From: Kitasatospora sp. MMS16-BH015
GTDB lineage: Bacteria; Actinomycetota; Actinomycetes; Streptomycetales; Streptomycetaceae
Assembly (NCBI RefSeq): GCF_002943525.1
Contig: NZ_CP025394.1
Span: 6,959,001 to 7,023,000 of the forward strand
Direction of reading: 5' to 3'
Length of the DNA: 64,000 nucleotides
This document shows, piece by piece, positions 16,317-25,087 of this stretch (position 1 is its first letter; each line of letters opens with the position of its first letter). Both the position numbers and the translations under genes were made by a program. The notes under the pieces are model-generated. The model was not told the DNA's origin. It saw only the letters and a program-made list of their open reading frames with translations, and did not search any database.

Positions 16317-18013
16317 GTGGTGCTCCGGGGGGTGGCGGCTGCGGGCTGGTGCGGCGCGGTGGGCTGGTGGTGTGCGGCGGGTGGCTGCGGTGCGGGTGGC
16401 TGCGGTGCCTCGGGCAAGTGCGGTACGGCGGCGAGGAGTTCGGCGGTGTAGGGGTGCTGCGGGTCAGTGACCACCTGGTCGGCCGGGCCGGTCTCGACGA
16501 TCCGGCCGCGGTGCATCACGGCGATCCGGTGGCTCACCTGGCGGACCACGGCGAGGTCGTGCGCGATGAACAGCAGGGCCAGGCCCAGCTCGCGCTGGAG
16601 GCGGGCCAGCAGCTCGATCACCTGGGCCTGCACCGAGACGTCCAGCGCCGAGACCGGCTCGTCGCAGACCAGCACGCTCGGCTCGGGCGCCAACGCCCGG
16701 GCGATGCCGATCCGTTGGCGCTGGCCGCCGGAGAAGGACCGCGGGTGCCGGGCGGCCACGGCCGGGTCGAGCCCGACCTGCCGGAGCAGCTCCGCCACCC
16801 GCCGTTCGCGGTCGGGCAGACCGTGCGCGATCAGCGGCTCGGCGATGATCTGTCCGACGGTCATCCGGGGGTTGAGCGAGGCGTACGGGTCCTGGAAGAC
16901 CAGCTGGATCTCCCGGCTGCTCTGCCGGTCCAACTCCTTTCCGTGCAGCCGGATCTCGCCCGAGTCCGGCCGGTGGGCCCGGACCAGGGCGCGGGCCAGG
17001 GTGGACTTGCCGGAGCCGGATTCGCCGACCAGGCCCAGCGTCTCGCCCGGGTGCAGGGTGAGGCTGACGCCGTCCAGGCCGGTGGTGCGCCGGCGGCGCG
17101 GGCCGTAGGTCTTGCGCAGCTCGGTGACGGTGAGCACCGGTTCGGGGCCGGGGGTGCTGTTCGCGGCGGCGGCCGAGCGGGTCTCCAGGCGCGGCACGGC
17201 GGCCAGCAGGGCCTTGGTGTACGGGTGTTGCGGGGCGGTGAGCAGATCGGCGGTGCGGCCGCGTTCGACGATCCGGCCCTCGCGCATCACCAGCAGCCGT
17301 TCGCAGGTCTGCGCGATCACCCCGAGGTCGTGGCTGATCAGCACCAGGGCGGTGCCGGCCGTCCGGTTGATCCGGGCCAGCAGCCGGAGGATCTGCCGTT
17401 GCACCGTCGGGTCCAGTGCGGTGGTCGGTTCGTCGGCCACCAGCACCTCCGGGTCGCCGGCCAGCGCCAGCGCGATCATCACCCGCTGGCGCTGACCGCC
17501 GGAGAACTGGTGCGGGTGGTCGCGCAGCCGCCCGGCCGCGTCCGGGATGCCCACCAGGTCGAGCAACTCGATCGCCCGGGCGGCTCGTTCGCTCTTGGTG
17601 CGGTGCGACCCGTGGGCCCGCAGGGCCTCGTCCAGCTGGCGGCCGATGCTCAGCACCGGGTTGAGCGAGGACATCGGGTCCTGGAAGACCATCGCGATCC
17701 GCCGGCCCCGCACCTCGCGCAGCTCCGCCTCCGGCCGCCCGGCCAGGTCGGCGCCGTCCAGCAGCACCTCGCCACCGGCGATCCGGCCCCCGGCCGGGAG
17801 CATCCGCAGCAGGGCGAGTGCGGTGGTGGACTTCCCGGAGCCGGATTCGCCGACGATGCCCAGCGTCTCCCCGGCCCCGAGCTCGAACTCGGCCTCGCGG
17901 ACCACCGGGGTGCCGCCGAACTCGACGGTCAGCCCGCGTACTTCGAGCTTGGGTACGCTCAGGCCCTCGGCCGCCGGGCTGCCGCTCACCAGGGTCGAAT
18001 CTGTCACGGTCAC
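16313..18013 (-). CDS. ABC transporter ATPase, fused DppD-DppF type
   Basis: The 566-residue protein holds two complete nucleotide-binding domains. Each has a Walker A GESGSGKST, a Q-loop (VFQDPMSSLNP and VFQDPYASLNP), an ABC signature (FSGGQRQR) and a Walker B (VLVADEP, VLVCDEP). It energises the importer formed with the two permeases and the binding protein upstream. The family normally imports peptides, nickel or related small molecules. In this operon the substrate is more likely a sulfated organic compound, which is inference from the arylsulfatase and dioxygenase. GTG at 18013 overlaps the permease stop by four bases. The C-terminus (residues 540-566) is a Pro/Ala/His-rich tail. Confidence 0.93.
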   Translation of the reverse strand: MTVTDSTLVSGSPAAEGLSVPKLEVRGLTVEFGGTPVVREAEFELGAGETLGIVGESGSGKSTTALALLRMLPAGGRIAGGEVLLDGADLAGRPEAELREVRGRRIAMVFQDPMSSLNPVLSIGRQLDEALRAHGSHRTKSERAARAIELLDLVGIPDAAGRLRDHPHQFSGGQRQRVMIALALAGDPEVLVADEPTTALDPTVQRQILRLLARINRTAGTALVLISHDLGVIAQTCERLLVMREGRIVERGRTADLLTAPQHPYTKALLAAVPRLETRSAAAANSTPGPEPVLTVTELRKTYGPRRRRTTGLDGVSLTLHPGETLGLVGESGSGKSTLARALVRAHRPDSGEIRLHGKELDRQSSREIQLVFQDPYASLNPRMTVGQIIAEPLIAHGLPDRERRVAELLRQVGLDPAVAARHPRSFSGGQRQRIGIARALAPEPSVLVCDEPVSALDVSVQAQVIELLARLQRELGLALLFIAHDLAVVRQVSHRIAVMHRGRIVETGPADQVVTDPQHPYTAELLAAVPHLPEAPQPPAPQPPAAHHQPTAPHQPAAATPRSTT

Positions 18014-18861
18014 TGGCGGATCCCCCTGTTCAGGGCCTCGGCGATCAGCGTGAAGCCGAGCACCAGCGCCGTCACCGCGATCAGCGGGGCGGCCGGGAAG
18101 GTGGGGTGGGTGGCGAGGTAGGCCATCGACTGGCTGAGGATGCTGCCGAGGGAGGGGTCCGGCGGGCGGATGCCGACGCCCAGGAAGCTCATCGCGCCCT
18201 CGATGAAGACGGCCAGCGAGAGGGCGATGGCGCTCTGCACGATCAGCGGGTCGACCGCGTTGGGCAGCACGTGCCGCAGCAGCACCCGCAGCCGGGAGGC
18301 GCCGCCGACCCGGGCGGCCAGCGCGTAGTCGCGCTCGCGCTGGGCCAGCAGGCCGGTGCGCAGCTGCCGTCCGAATCCGGGGATCTCGGCCAGCGCGATG
18401 ACGATCACCACGGTCCAGCGGCCGGGGCCGAGCACGGCGGTGACGGCGAGGGCCAGGATCAGGCCGGGGAAGGCGAGCAGCAGGTCGAAGACGCGCTGCA
18501 CGGCCAGGTCGGCCCAGCGGGAGGTGGCGGCGAGCAGGGCCAGCGAGCAGCCGAGCAGGGCGCCGATCGGCACGGCGGTGAGGCTGATCAGCAGATCGGT
18601 ACCGATGCCGTGCAGCACCCGGCTGAACAGGTCGCGCCCGAGGTCGTCGGTGCCGAACGGGTGGGCCGCGCTGGGCCCGGCCAGGGCCAGCGGGCCCTGG
18701 GCGGTCGGGTCGGTGGCGGTGAGCAGCGGGGCGAGCAGCCCGGCCAGGGCCACCAGGCCGACCAGGCCGAGGCCGGTGAGGCCGCGGCCGGTCCGCAGGC
18801 CGGCCAGGTACGGGTTGCGGCGCCGGGGTTCGGCTGCCGTGGGGGCGAGCAGGGTGGTCAT
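18010..18861 (-). CDS. ABC transporter permease, DppC type
   Basis: The 283-residue membrane protein has an N-terminal hydrophobic helix after a basic PRRRNPYLAGLRTG segment, the DppC-typical GTDDLGRDLFSR stretch, and an EAA-like loop near EIPGFGRQLRTGLLAQRERDY. About six membrane helices are expected. It pairs with the DppB-type permease encoded just upstream, with only four bases between their coding ends. Start ATG at 18861. The stop overlaps the ATPase start as GTGA. Confidence 0.92.
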   Translation of the reverse strand: MTTLLAPTAAEPRRRNPYLAGLRTGRGLTGLGLVGLVALAGLLAPLLTATDPTAQGPLALAGPSAAHPFGTDDLGRDLFSRVLHGIGTDLLISLTAVPIGALLGCSLALLAATSRWADLAVQRVFDLLLAFPGLILALAVTAVLGPGRWTVVIVIALAEIPGFGRQLRTGLLAQRERDYALAARVGGASRLRVLLRHVLPNAVDPLIVQSAIALSLAVFIEGAMSFLGVGIRPPDPSLGSILSQSMAYLATHPTFPAAPLIAVTALVLGFTLIAEALNRGIRQ

Positions 18862-18865
18862 CGGG

Positions 18866-19810
18866 TCACTCCCACCTGACTCGGGGGTCCAGCCAGGTGT
18901 GCACCAGGTCGGTGAGCAGCTGGACGGCGACGTACGCGGCGACGAGCAGCAGGAGCAGGTCCTGCACCACCGGGTAGTCCCGGCGGGTCACGCCCTGCTC
19001 GGCCAGTTGGCCGAGTCCGGGCCAGGCGAAGATGGCCTCCACCAGTACGGCCCCGCCGAGGAGTTGGCCGATCTGGAGGCCGAGCACGGTGAGCGCGGCG
19101 GGCAGTGCGTTCGGCAGGGCGTGCCGCCAGACGATCCGGCGGCGGGAGATGCCGAGGGCGGTGGCGGTGCGCACGTAGTCCTCGCCCAGGGCCTGCTCCA
19201 GGCTGTCCTTGAGGTAGCGGGCCAGGATCGCGGCGCTCGGCAGGGCGAGGCAGACGGCGGGCAGCAGCAGGTACTGCAGGCCGATGTCCGGCTCGTCGAG
19301 GATCGACTCGTGCCCGCCGGCTGGCAGCAGCCCGAGCGTGACGGCGAAGACCAGCACCAGCAGGATGCCGGTGACGAAGGGCGGCACCGCCAGCACCGCG
19401 GTGGTGACGGCCCGGACCAGCGCGGCCACCGGCCGGCGCTTGGTGACGGCCCCGGCCACCCCGAGCGGGAGGCCGATGCCGACCACCAGCACCAGCGCAC
19501 CGATGGTGAGTTCGACGGTGTTGCCGAGGCCCTCGCCGATCAGGTCGGCCACCTGGCCGCCGATCGCGTAGCTGGGCCCGAGGTCGCCGGTGAGCAGCCC
19601 GCCGAGCCAGTGCAGGTACTGCGCGGGCAGCGGCTGGTCCAGCCCGAGCCGGGCCCGGACGGCCTCGACGGCGGCCGGTCCGGCGTCGGGGCCGGCCAGG
19701 CTGCTGGCGGGGTCGCCGGGGATCAGCCGGAGGATGAGGAAGACCAGGAAGGAGGCGAGCACCAGGACGAGCAGCCCCGAGGGCAGCCGTCGGCGCAGGA
19801 AGGCGCGCAC
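18866..19810 (-). CDS. ABC transporter permease, DppB type
   Basis: The 314-residue protein starts with RAFLRRRLPSGLLVLVLASF, the usual first helix of DppB/OppB permeases. It has the conserved RLIPGDPASSLAGPDA segment in the outer loop and the EAA loop near YLKDSLEQALGEDYVRTATALG. It forms the translocation channel with the DppC-type partner. The start is GTG at 19810, three bases after the end of the binding-protein gene, so the operon is tightly packed. Confidence 0.92.
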   Translation of the reverse strand: MRAFLRRRLPSGLLVLVLASFLVFLILRLIPGDPASSLAGPDAGPAAVEAVRARLGLDQPLPAQYLHWLGGLLTGDLGPSYAIGGQVADLIGEGLGNTVELTIGALVLVVGIGLPLGVAGAVTKRRPVAALVRAVTTAVLAVPPFVTGILLVLVFAVTLGLLPAGGHESILDEPDIGLQYLLLPAVCLALPSAAILARYLKDSLEQALGEDYVRTATALGISRRRIVWRHALPNALPAALTVLGLQIGQLLGGAVLVEAIFAWPGLGQLAEQGVTRRDYPVVQDLLLLLVAAYVAVQLLTDLVHTWLDPRVRWE

Positions 19811-19813
19811 CGC

Positions 19814-21403
19814 TCAGCCCGCCAGGTAGGCGTCGTCGAGGTTCAGGTAGTTGAACTTGTTGAGCGTCGCGCCGCGCACCTTGGCGGTGGCCACCTCGAC
19901 CTCCCCGGCGATCGCCAGGTCGATCACGAACTCCTCGTCCAGCAGGGTGTCGGTGATCCGCTGGTAGAGCGCCTTGGCCTCGGCGCTGTCGCTGTCGGCC
20001 CGCTGCCAGGCCTGCTGGACGATCTGGGTGTAGGCGGGGGAGGAGAAGTGCGAGCTGTTCTTCGCCTCGTTGAACGGGTAGGCGCTCACCGCCAGCGTGG
20101 CCGGGTGGAGTTGGGCGAAGCCGTGGCTGAGGGTCCAGAGCGCCGGCATGGTCTGCGAGATGAGCTGCTTCTGCATGGTCGGCGAGTCGGTGGGCTGGAG
20201 CACGGTCTCGATGCCGACCTGCCGCAGGTCGTACTGGAGGATCTGCGCCACGGCGGTGGCCCCCGGTGTGGCCGAGTGGGCGAACGGCAGGCTGAGCGAG
20301 GTGACCCCGGCCTGCTTGAGCAACTCCCGGGCCTTGTCCGGGTTGTGGGAGTAGTGGGTGGCGCCGGCCTCGCTGTAGGCGGGCGAGGACTTGGGCCAGG
20401 GGGCGGAGGAGGCCAGCCCGTACCCGCCGAGCGCCTGCTGCACCAGCCGCTCCCGGTCCACGGCCCAGGCGATGGCCTGCCGCACGCGCTTGTCGCCGAC
20501 CTGGGCGGCGGTCACGTTGACGCCGATGTAGTACCCGCCGGCGCCGGTGTCGTACGGGGTGATCCGGAACTGCGCGTTGTCCTTGAGGGTGGCCACGTCC
20601 TTGCCCTGGACGTCGTAGGAGAGGTGGCTCTGCCCGGTGCGCAGCGAGGAGAGCAGCGAGTCGGCCTGCGGGATGATCCGCACCTCGACCCCGTCCAGGT
20701 AGGGGCGGCCCGGGTTCCAGTACTGCTCGTTCCGGCTGAAGCTCAGCGAGGCGCCGGGGCTGCGCTTGGTGAAGCGGAACGGCCCGGTGCCGATCAGCTG
20801 CTTGCCCGCCACGGCGTCCTCGACGGTGGCCGGGTCGGCGATGATCATGAACTCGAAGAGGTCGAACAAGTTGCTGACCGGGTGGGCGAGTTCGAGGGTC
20901 AGCTCGTGGTCGCCGTTCTTCTTGAACCCGGTGATCGCGGCGGCGGTGGAGCGCAACTGGGCCGAGCGGGCCGGGTTCTGGAGGTTCTTCACCGCGAAGA
21001 TCACGTCGTCGGCGGTGAACGGGCGGCCGGTGTGGTACTTCACGTCCTCGCGGAGCTTGAAGGTCACCGCCTTGCCGTCCGGCGCGAGCTGCCAGGAGCT
21101 GGCCAGCTCGGGCTGCGGCTTGAGCTGGTCGTCGTACCGGGTCAGGGTGTTGAACACCAGCCGCTGCACGAGGGTGTTGGCGCTCTGTGCGAAGAGCAGG
21201 CTCGGCGTGAAGTCCACCCCGGCCGCCACCGTCAGCGTGCCGCCCCGGCGCGGCGTCCCGATCGTGTCGGCCGCCGCTTTCGTGTTCAGGTCGGTGGCCG
21301 ACCGGCAGGCCGCCAGCGTCATCAGACCGGCTCCGGCGACTCCGCCGCGCAGCAGGGCGCGCCGGGAGAGGCGGGGGGACGAGGACGGGGTGGACGCAGC
21401 CAT
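19814..21403 (-). CDS. ABC transporter substrate-binding lipoprotein, family 5
   Basis: The 529-residue protein belongs to the extracellular solute-binding family 5 (DppA/OppA/NikA). Its N-terminus has a twin-arginine stretch (SRRALLRGG), a hydrophobic core and the lipobox LAAC, so it is probably exported folded and lipid-anchored. Family features include the SCRLWQ-like VTFKLREDVKYHTGRPFTAD segment and the NVTAAQVGDKRVRQAIAWAVDR segment. It would deliver the ligand to the permeases encoded downstream. A sulfate ester or another sulfur compound is the likely ligand by context; nothing in the sequence fixes it. Start ATG at 21403. The gap of 99 bases to the dioxygenase gene upstream could hold a weak promoter, but none is clear. 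Confidence 0.92.
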   Translation of the reverse strand: MAASTPSSSPRLSRRALLRGGVAGAGLMTLAACRSATDLNTKAAADTIGTPRRGGTLTVAAGVDFTPSLLFAQSANTLVQRLVFNTLTRYDDQLKPQPELASSWQLAPDGKAVTFKLREDVKYHTGRPFTADDVIFAVKNLQNPARSAQLRSTAAAITGFKKNGDHELTLELAHPVSNLFDLFEFMIIADPATVEDAVAGKQLIGTGPFRFTKRSPGASLSFSRNEQYWNPGRPYLDGVEVRIIPQADSLLSSLRTGQSHLSYDVQGKDVATLKDNAQFRITPYDTGAGGYYIGVNVTAAQVGDKRVRQAIAWAVDRERLVQQALGGYGLASSAPWPKSSPAYSEAGATHYSHNPDKARELLKQAGVTSLSLPFAHSATPGATAVAQILQYDLRQVGIETVLQPTDSPTMQKQLISQTMPALWTLSHGFAQLHPATLAVSAYPFNEAKNSSHFSSPAYTQIVQQAWQRADSDSAEAKALYQRITDTLLDEEFVIDLAIAGEVEVATAKVRGATLNKFNYLNLDDAYLAG

Positions 21404-21502
21404 GACGGCCCTTTCAGGGTGGGTGGGGTGCTGGTTCGTACGGGGGTGCCGGGCGCGGGTGCGGTTCGGTCCTCGCGCCCGGCGAGGGAGCGGTGCGGTG
21501 GG

Positions 21503-22453
21503 TCAGCTGAGCGCGGCCTCGAGCTGCTCGGCGGGCACCAGGCCCGGGACGGCCGGCGGCTCGGTGGGCTCGATCAGGCGGCTCGGGGTGCCGTCCACGC
21601 CGACCGGGAGGTCGCCGTCCAGGGTGATCCGGCGGACCAGGCGGGGCTGGTCGCCGTAGTCGTTGACGGCGTAGTGCTGGGTGGCCCGGTTGTCCCAGAT
21701 CGCCACGTCGCCGACCTGCCAGTCCCAGCGCACGGTGTTCTCCAGCCGCTCCACGTAACGCTGGAACAGCGCGATCAGGGTCTTGCTGTCCTTGCCGGAG
21801 AGCCCCACGATCTTCTGCGCGAAGGCGCCGAGCAGCAGGGTCTTCTCCCCGGTCACCGGGTGCACCCGCACCACCGGGTGCTCGGTCTTGAATGCGGTGG
21901 AGACGAACACCTTGCGGAACAGCTCGGCCACCTCGGGGTTGTCCGCCAGCTCGGGAGTCAGCGCCAGGCTCGCCGCGTAGTCGTAGTCGTTGGTGTGCAC
22001 GGCCCGCAGGCTCTCCGCGAGCACCTTCAGCGGCGCCGGCAGGTCCTCGTACGCGGCGGCCGTGTTGGCCCAGACCGTCGAGCCGCCGGCCGCCGGGAGC
22101 TCCAGCGCCCGCAGGATCGAGGCCTTCGGGTAGGAGGGCACGAAGGTCACGTCGGTGTGCCAGTTGTTGGCGCGCACGCCCTTGGTGGCGTCCAGCTCGA
22201 AGGTGTACCGCCCGTCCGCACTCGGCACGGTGGGGTGCCCCACCGGGTGCCCGAGGAGCCGGGCGAACGCCTCGTGCCCGGCGTCGTCCAGGTGCCCCTG
22301 TCCCCGGAAGAACAGCACCTTGTGCTCGTACAGCGCGGCCTCGATCGCCGCCACGGTGTCGGGGCCGAGCTCCCCGTTCAGTCGGACGTCGTGCACGGTG
22401 GCGCCGATCCGGCCGGCGGCCGGGGTGAGGCGGAGCTGGGTGATGGTCGACAT
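21503..22453 (-). CDS. AtsK/TauD-like alpha-ketoglutarate-dependent dioxygenase
   Basis: The 316-residue enzyme belongs to the Fe(II)/2-oxoglutarate TauD/TfdA family. Such enzymes hydroxylate the carbon next to a sulfate ester (AtsK) or sulfonate (TauD), releasing sulfate or sulfite plus an aldehyde. The iron site is H99-x-D101 (NWHTDVTF) with distal H260 (QHYAVNDYG), and Arg274/275 for 2-oxoglutarate. The neighbouring arylsulfatase makes sulfate esters the more likely substrate. ATG at 22453 is chosen because GAGGA lies seven bases upstream; the longer open frame adds only non-coding sequence. It is the first enzyme gene of the operon, 157 bases after the Cys-rich leader peptide. Confidence 0.88.
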   Translation of the reverse strand: MSTITQLRLTPAAGRIGATVHDVRLNGELGPDTVAAIEAALYEHKVLFFRGQGHLDDAGHEAFARLLGHPVGHPTVPSADGRYTFELDATKGVRANNWHTDVTFVPSYPKASILRALELPAAGGSTVWANTAAAYEDLPAPLKVLAESLRAVHTNDYDYAASLALTPELADNPEVAELFRKVFVSTAFKTEHPVVRVHPVTGEKTLLLGAFAQKIVGLSGKDSKTLIALFQRYVERLENTVRWDWQVGDVAIWDNRATQHYAVNDYGDQPRLVRRITLDGDLPVGVDGTPSRLIEPTEPPAVPGLVPAEQLEAALS

Positions 22454-22610
22454 GGTGAAGTCCTCAGCTTTCCAGGGAAGTTGGTGCAAGGCATGGCAGC
22501 GGCGCGCGGCAACTGGGCCTGACGGGCGATCGGCTGGTGCTGCGGCGGGGGCGGTGTGCGAGGCGCGGACGGGCGTCAGGGGGCCGGGTGCGGCCGGAGC
22601 GGACGGGGCG

Positions 22611-22676
22611 TCAGCGGGAGGAGGAGCACCGGAGACAGCGGCAACAGGTGGGACAGGCGCGGCGGATGGCGTTCAT
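22611..22676 (-). CDS. Cysteine-rich 21-residue leader peptide
   Basis: This short frame lies between the promoter and the dioxygenase gene. Its ATG at 22676 follows GGAGGG with five-base spacing, a better ribosome site than many full genes here. The 21 residues include five cysteines (8, 11, 12, 14, 17) after a MNAIRRA start, and end in SSSR. Peptides of this kind precede sulfur-assimilation genes in actinobacteria, and in mycobacteria poly-cysteine upstream frames act as cysteine-responsive attenuators. By analogy, stalling at Cys codons when Cys-tRNA is short would raise expression of the sulfate-ester operon. No classical U-tract terminator was found in the 157 bases that follow, so control may be translational or Rho-based. 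Confidence 0.72.
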   Translation of the reverse strand: MNAIRRACPTCCRCLRCSSSR

Positions 22677-22715
22677 GGCGTCCCTCCCTCTGGGCCTCGA
22701 CTGTCGCTGTGCGCG

Positions 22716-22771
22716 CACTCGGTTTCGAGTGGTCGCGCCGGGTGCTGAGCGGCCGGACTCGGTGTCGAGTG
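22716..22771 (-). promoter_or_regulatory. Paired palindromic operator candidates
   Basis: CACTCGGTTTCGAGTG (22716-22731) and GACTCGGTGTCGAGTG (22756-22771) share the core ACTCGGTKTCGAGT and lie exactly 40 bases apart, close to four helical turns. A further CGAGTG half-site is at 22801-22806. They fall between the predicted leftward promoter and the leader peptide, where a bound protein would block transcription. The regulator is not encoded in the window. Confidence 0.55.
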
Positions 22772-22785
22772 CGGCGTGCCAGCTC

Positions 22786-22815
22786 ATCGTGCGAAGGGGA
22801 CGAGTGCCTTGTCAA
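22786..22815 (-). promoter_or_regulatory. Predicted promoter of the sulfate-ester operon
   Basis: On the minus strand, a consensus TTGACA (22810-22815) is followed by 18 bases and CACGAT (22786-22791). Transcription would start near 22779, about 100 bases before the leader peptide, and the paired palindromes would lie within the first 65 transcribed bases. Confidence 0.5.
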
Positions 22816-22916
22816 ACGGCATCTCACCAGGTGGGAGCGGGTGTTGCGGCTGTGTGATGCCCTGTAACGGCCGATGGCGAGCGGGTGTCGATGCCCGCTC
22901 GGGGCCTTCGGCGGCC

Positions 22917-22946
22917 TTGTTCGAGGATCTTCGCGCTGGCTACCGT
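22917..22946 (+). promoter_or_regulatory. Predicted promoter of the sugar-acid gene set
   Basis: TTGTTC (22917-22922), an 18-base spacer and TACCGT (22941-22946) resemble a vegetative actinobacterial promoter. It points to the dehydratase gene at 23018. The rest of 22816-23017 shows no further gene or clear structure. Confidence 0.4.
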
Positions 22947-23017
22947 GCAGAGCCGGCGCCGCCGGGCCGCCACCTGCCGGGCGGCCCGGTGTCGGCCCGG
23001 CTGGAAAGGGTGACCCG

Positions 23018-24190
23018 GTGATTTCCGTCGATCTGCTGCACGCCCGCGTCTCGGCCCGCACCTCCTGGCACCTGGTCCGCCTGCGGGACGCCGACGGCGC
23101 CTGCGGCTACGGCGAGTACTCCGACGCGGGGCCGCAGGCGGCGGCGCTCTGGCGCGAGATCGCCGCGCGGCTGGCGGCGGGTGCGGGCGTGGGTGAGGTG
23201 GTCGCCGCGCTCGACACGGAGGAGTGGTCGGCGGCGGCCCCGGGCGAGGCGGATCCTGCGGTGGGGCGGGTCGGCCCCCGGGTGCGGATCGCCGGGGCTG
23301 CGGTCGGGCCGTTCACCGTGGGCAGGTTCGCCCGGCTGACGGTGCGTGGGGCGCTGGACCAGGCCGCCGCCGATCTGGCCGCGCGGCGGGCCGGGCTGCC
23401 GCTCTGGCGCTGGCTGGGCGGTGCGGCGGCGCGGCCGGTCCGGCGGTACGCCAACCTCAACCGGGCACTGCGGAGCCGCACCCCCGAGGAGCACGCCGCC
23501 GTGGCCGCCGCCGCGGTGGCCGTCGGATACACCGCCGTGAAGTGCGCGCCCTTCGACGGCCTGCCGCCCGCCGAGCGGCTGCTCGGCGGCCTGGCCCGAC
23601 TGCGGGCCGTCCGAAGAGCCGCCCCCGAAGCGGAGTTGATGCTCGACGTGCACCACCTGCTCACCCTCAGCCAGGTCTTCGCCGTCTCGGAGGAGCTGCG
23701 CGCCCTGGACCTGCGCTGGCTGGAGGACGCCGCCGCCCTCGACGACCCGGCCGGCCTGGCCGTCCTCGCGGCGGCCGAGATCGCCCCGCTCGCGGGCGGC
23801 GAATTCGCCACCGATCCAGGTGAGTTGGCGGAGGCGCTGGCCGACGGTCGGCTCGCCTGGGTGCTGCCGGACGTGAAGCACGCGGGTGGCCTGGCCGCCG
23901 CCCGCCGACTGGCCACCGCCGCCCAGGCGGCCGGCGCCGGGGTCTCCCTGCACAACCCGTCCGGCCCGATCGCCACCGCCATGAGCACCCACCTGGCCAT
24001 CGCCTGCGGCCCCGCCGTGGAGACCGAGTTCGCCTTCGGCGAGGCCGACTGGCGCCATGCCACCATCCGGCCCTCCGAAGTCCCGGACGGCCCTTGGCTG
24101 TTGCCCGCCGAGGGCCCGGGCCTGGGGGTCGAGCCCGACTCGGAGCAGTGGCACACCATCCCCGTCTGCCCGACCACCACCGGAGCCTGA
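23018..24190 (+). CDS. Enolase-superfamily (mandelate racemase/muconate lactonizing) enzyme
   Basis: The 390-residue protein has the enolase-superfamily layout, an N-terminal capping domain and a C-terminal barrel. The barrel carries the usual metal ligands: Asp in ELMLDVHH, Glu in RWLEDAA and Glu in PLAGGEFA. TAVKCAPFDG keeps one lysine of the K-x-K pair but has Cys where many family members have a second base residue. SLHNPSGPIA supplies a histidine like that in acid-sugar dehydratases of the galactonate type. A dehydratase acting on a sugar acid is therefore the best guess; racemase or cycloisomerase activity cannot be excluded. GTG at 23018 has AAAGGG upstream. An SDR, a beta-helix protein and a lactonase follow in the same direction. 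Confidence 0.75.
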   Translation: MISVDLLHARVSARTSWHLVRLRDADGACGYGEYSDAGPQAAALWREIAARLAAGAGVGEVVAALDTEEWSAAAPGEADPAVGRVGPRVRIAGAAVGPFTVGRFARLTVRGALDQAAADLAARRAGLPLWRWLGGAAARPVRRYANLNRALRSRTPEEHAAVAAAAVAVGYTAVKCAPFDGLPPAERLLGGLARLRAVRRAAPEAELMLDVHHLLTLSQVFAVSEELRALDLRWLEDAAALDDPAGLAVLAAAEIAPLAGGEFATDPGELAEALADGRLAWVLPDVKHAGGLAAARRLATAAQAAGAGVSLHNPSGPIATAMSTHLAIACGPAVETEFAFGEADWRHATIRPSEVPDGPWLLPAEGPGLGVEPDSEQWHTIPVCPTTTGA

Positions 24191-24254
24191 CCTTGGCCAG
24201 CACCGACCTGACCGGCCGCCTGCCCATCTGCGAGACCACGACCGGAGTCCGAGT

Positions 24255-25025
24255 GTGACCAGCACCGACCTGACCGACCGCATCGCGGTGGTGACCGGCG
24301 CCGCCCACGGCATCGGCGCCGCCGTCGCGGCCGAACTGACCGCCCGGGGCGCGAAGGTCGTCGCCGTCGACCTCGCCCCGGCGGTCCGAGCACACCGCGA
24401 GCAGGGCCGGGTCTCCGCCGCCGTCTGCGGCGACGTGACCGACCCGGCCACGGTGCGGGCCGCCCTCGCGGCGGCCGAGGCGCTCGGCGGGCCGGCCACC
24501 GTCCTGGTCCAGGCGGCCTACGCGGGCACACCGGAGCCGCTGGACGGCCAGTCGGAGGAGAGCTGGGACCGGACGGTGGAACTCGTGCTCTCCGCTGCCC
24601 GGCGCTTCGACCGGGCCTTCGTGCAGGCCCTGGCCACAGGCCGGCCCCCGGCGGCGGCCATCGTGCACATCGCCTCCCCGCACGCCTTCGGTGCCGTGCC
24701 CGGCTTCGCCGCCTATGCGGCGGCGAAGGCCGGCCTGCTGGCCTTGACCCGGGCGGCGGCGGTGGAGTGGGGGCCGCGCGGGGTGCGGTGCAACGCGGTG
24801 GCGCCGGGCTTCATCCCGGTCGAACGGAACCGCCACGTCTGGACCGACCCGGCGCTGGGCGAGGCGATGCTGCGGGCCTCGCCGCTCGGGCGGTTCGGCA
24901 CGGCGGCCGAAGTGGCCCGGGCCGTGGCCTTCCTGGCCTCGCCGGAGTCCTCCTTCGTCAACGGCGCCTGCCTGCCCGTGGACGGCGGGATGACCGCCCT
25001 GCTGCCCGAAGCCCTGCTCCGCTGA
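24255..25025 (+). CDS. Short-chain dehydrogenase/reductase (SDR)
   Basis: The 256-residue cytoplasmic oxidoreductase has the cofactor motif TGAAHGIG (14-21) and catalytic Ser141, Tyr154 and Lys158 (YAAAK). The usual NNAG motif is replaced by QAAYAG. The segment SFVNGACLPVDGGMTA is typical of the classical-SDR C-terminus. With a lactonase and a dehydratase beside it, oxidation of an aldose to the lactone is a reasonable role (inference). The start is GTG at 24255. The bases before it hold an imperfect 63-base duplication that copies the first codons of the gene (CCAGCACCGACCTGACCG occurs twice), so the upstream TTG copy at 24194 could be mistaken for the start but runs into a stop. Confidence 0.87.
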   Translation: MTSTDLTDRIAVVTGAAHGIGAAVAAELTARGAKVVAVDLAPAVRAHREQGRVSAAVCGDVTDPATVRAALAAAEALGGPATVLVQAAYAGTPEPLDGQSEESWDRTVELVLSAARRFDRAFVQALATGRPPAAAIVHIASPHAFGAVPGFAAYAAAKAGLLALTRAAAVEWGPRGVRCNAVAPGFIPVERNRHVWTDPALGEAMLRASPLGRFGTAAEVARAVAFLASPESSFVNGACLPVDGGMTALLPEALLR

Positions 25026-25087
25026 CTCGCAGTCGCACGCGCACCACTGGAGTGATCCATGCCCGACCAGCCTTCCCAGGAGGACAG

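Noticed and set aside
18356-22522. Open frame of nearly 1400 codons opposite the ABC transporter and dioxygenase genes
   Set aside because: The minus-strand genes have clear families and coupled starts; the plus-strand translation is low-complexity.
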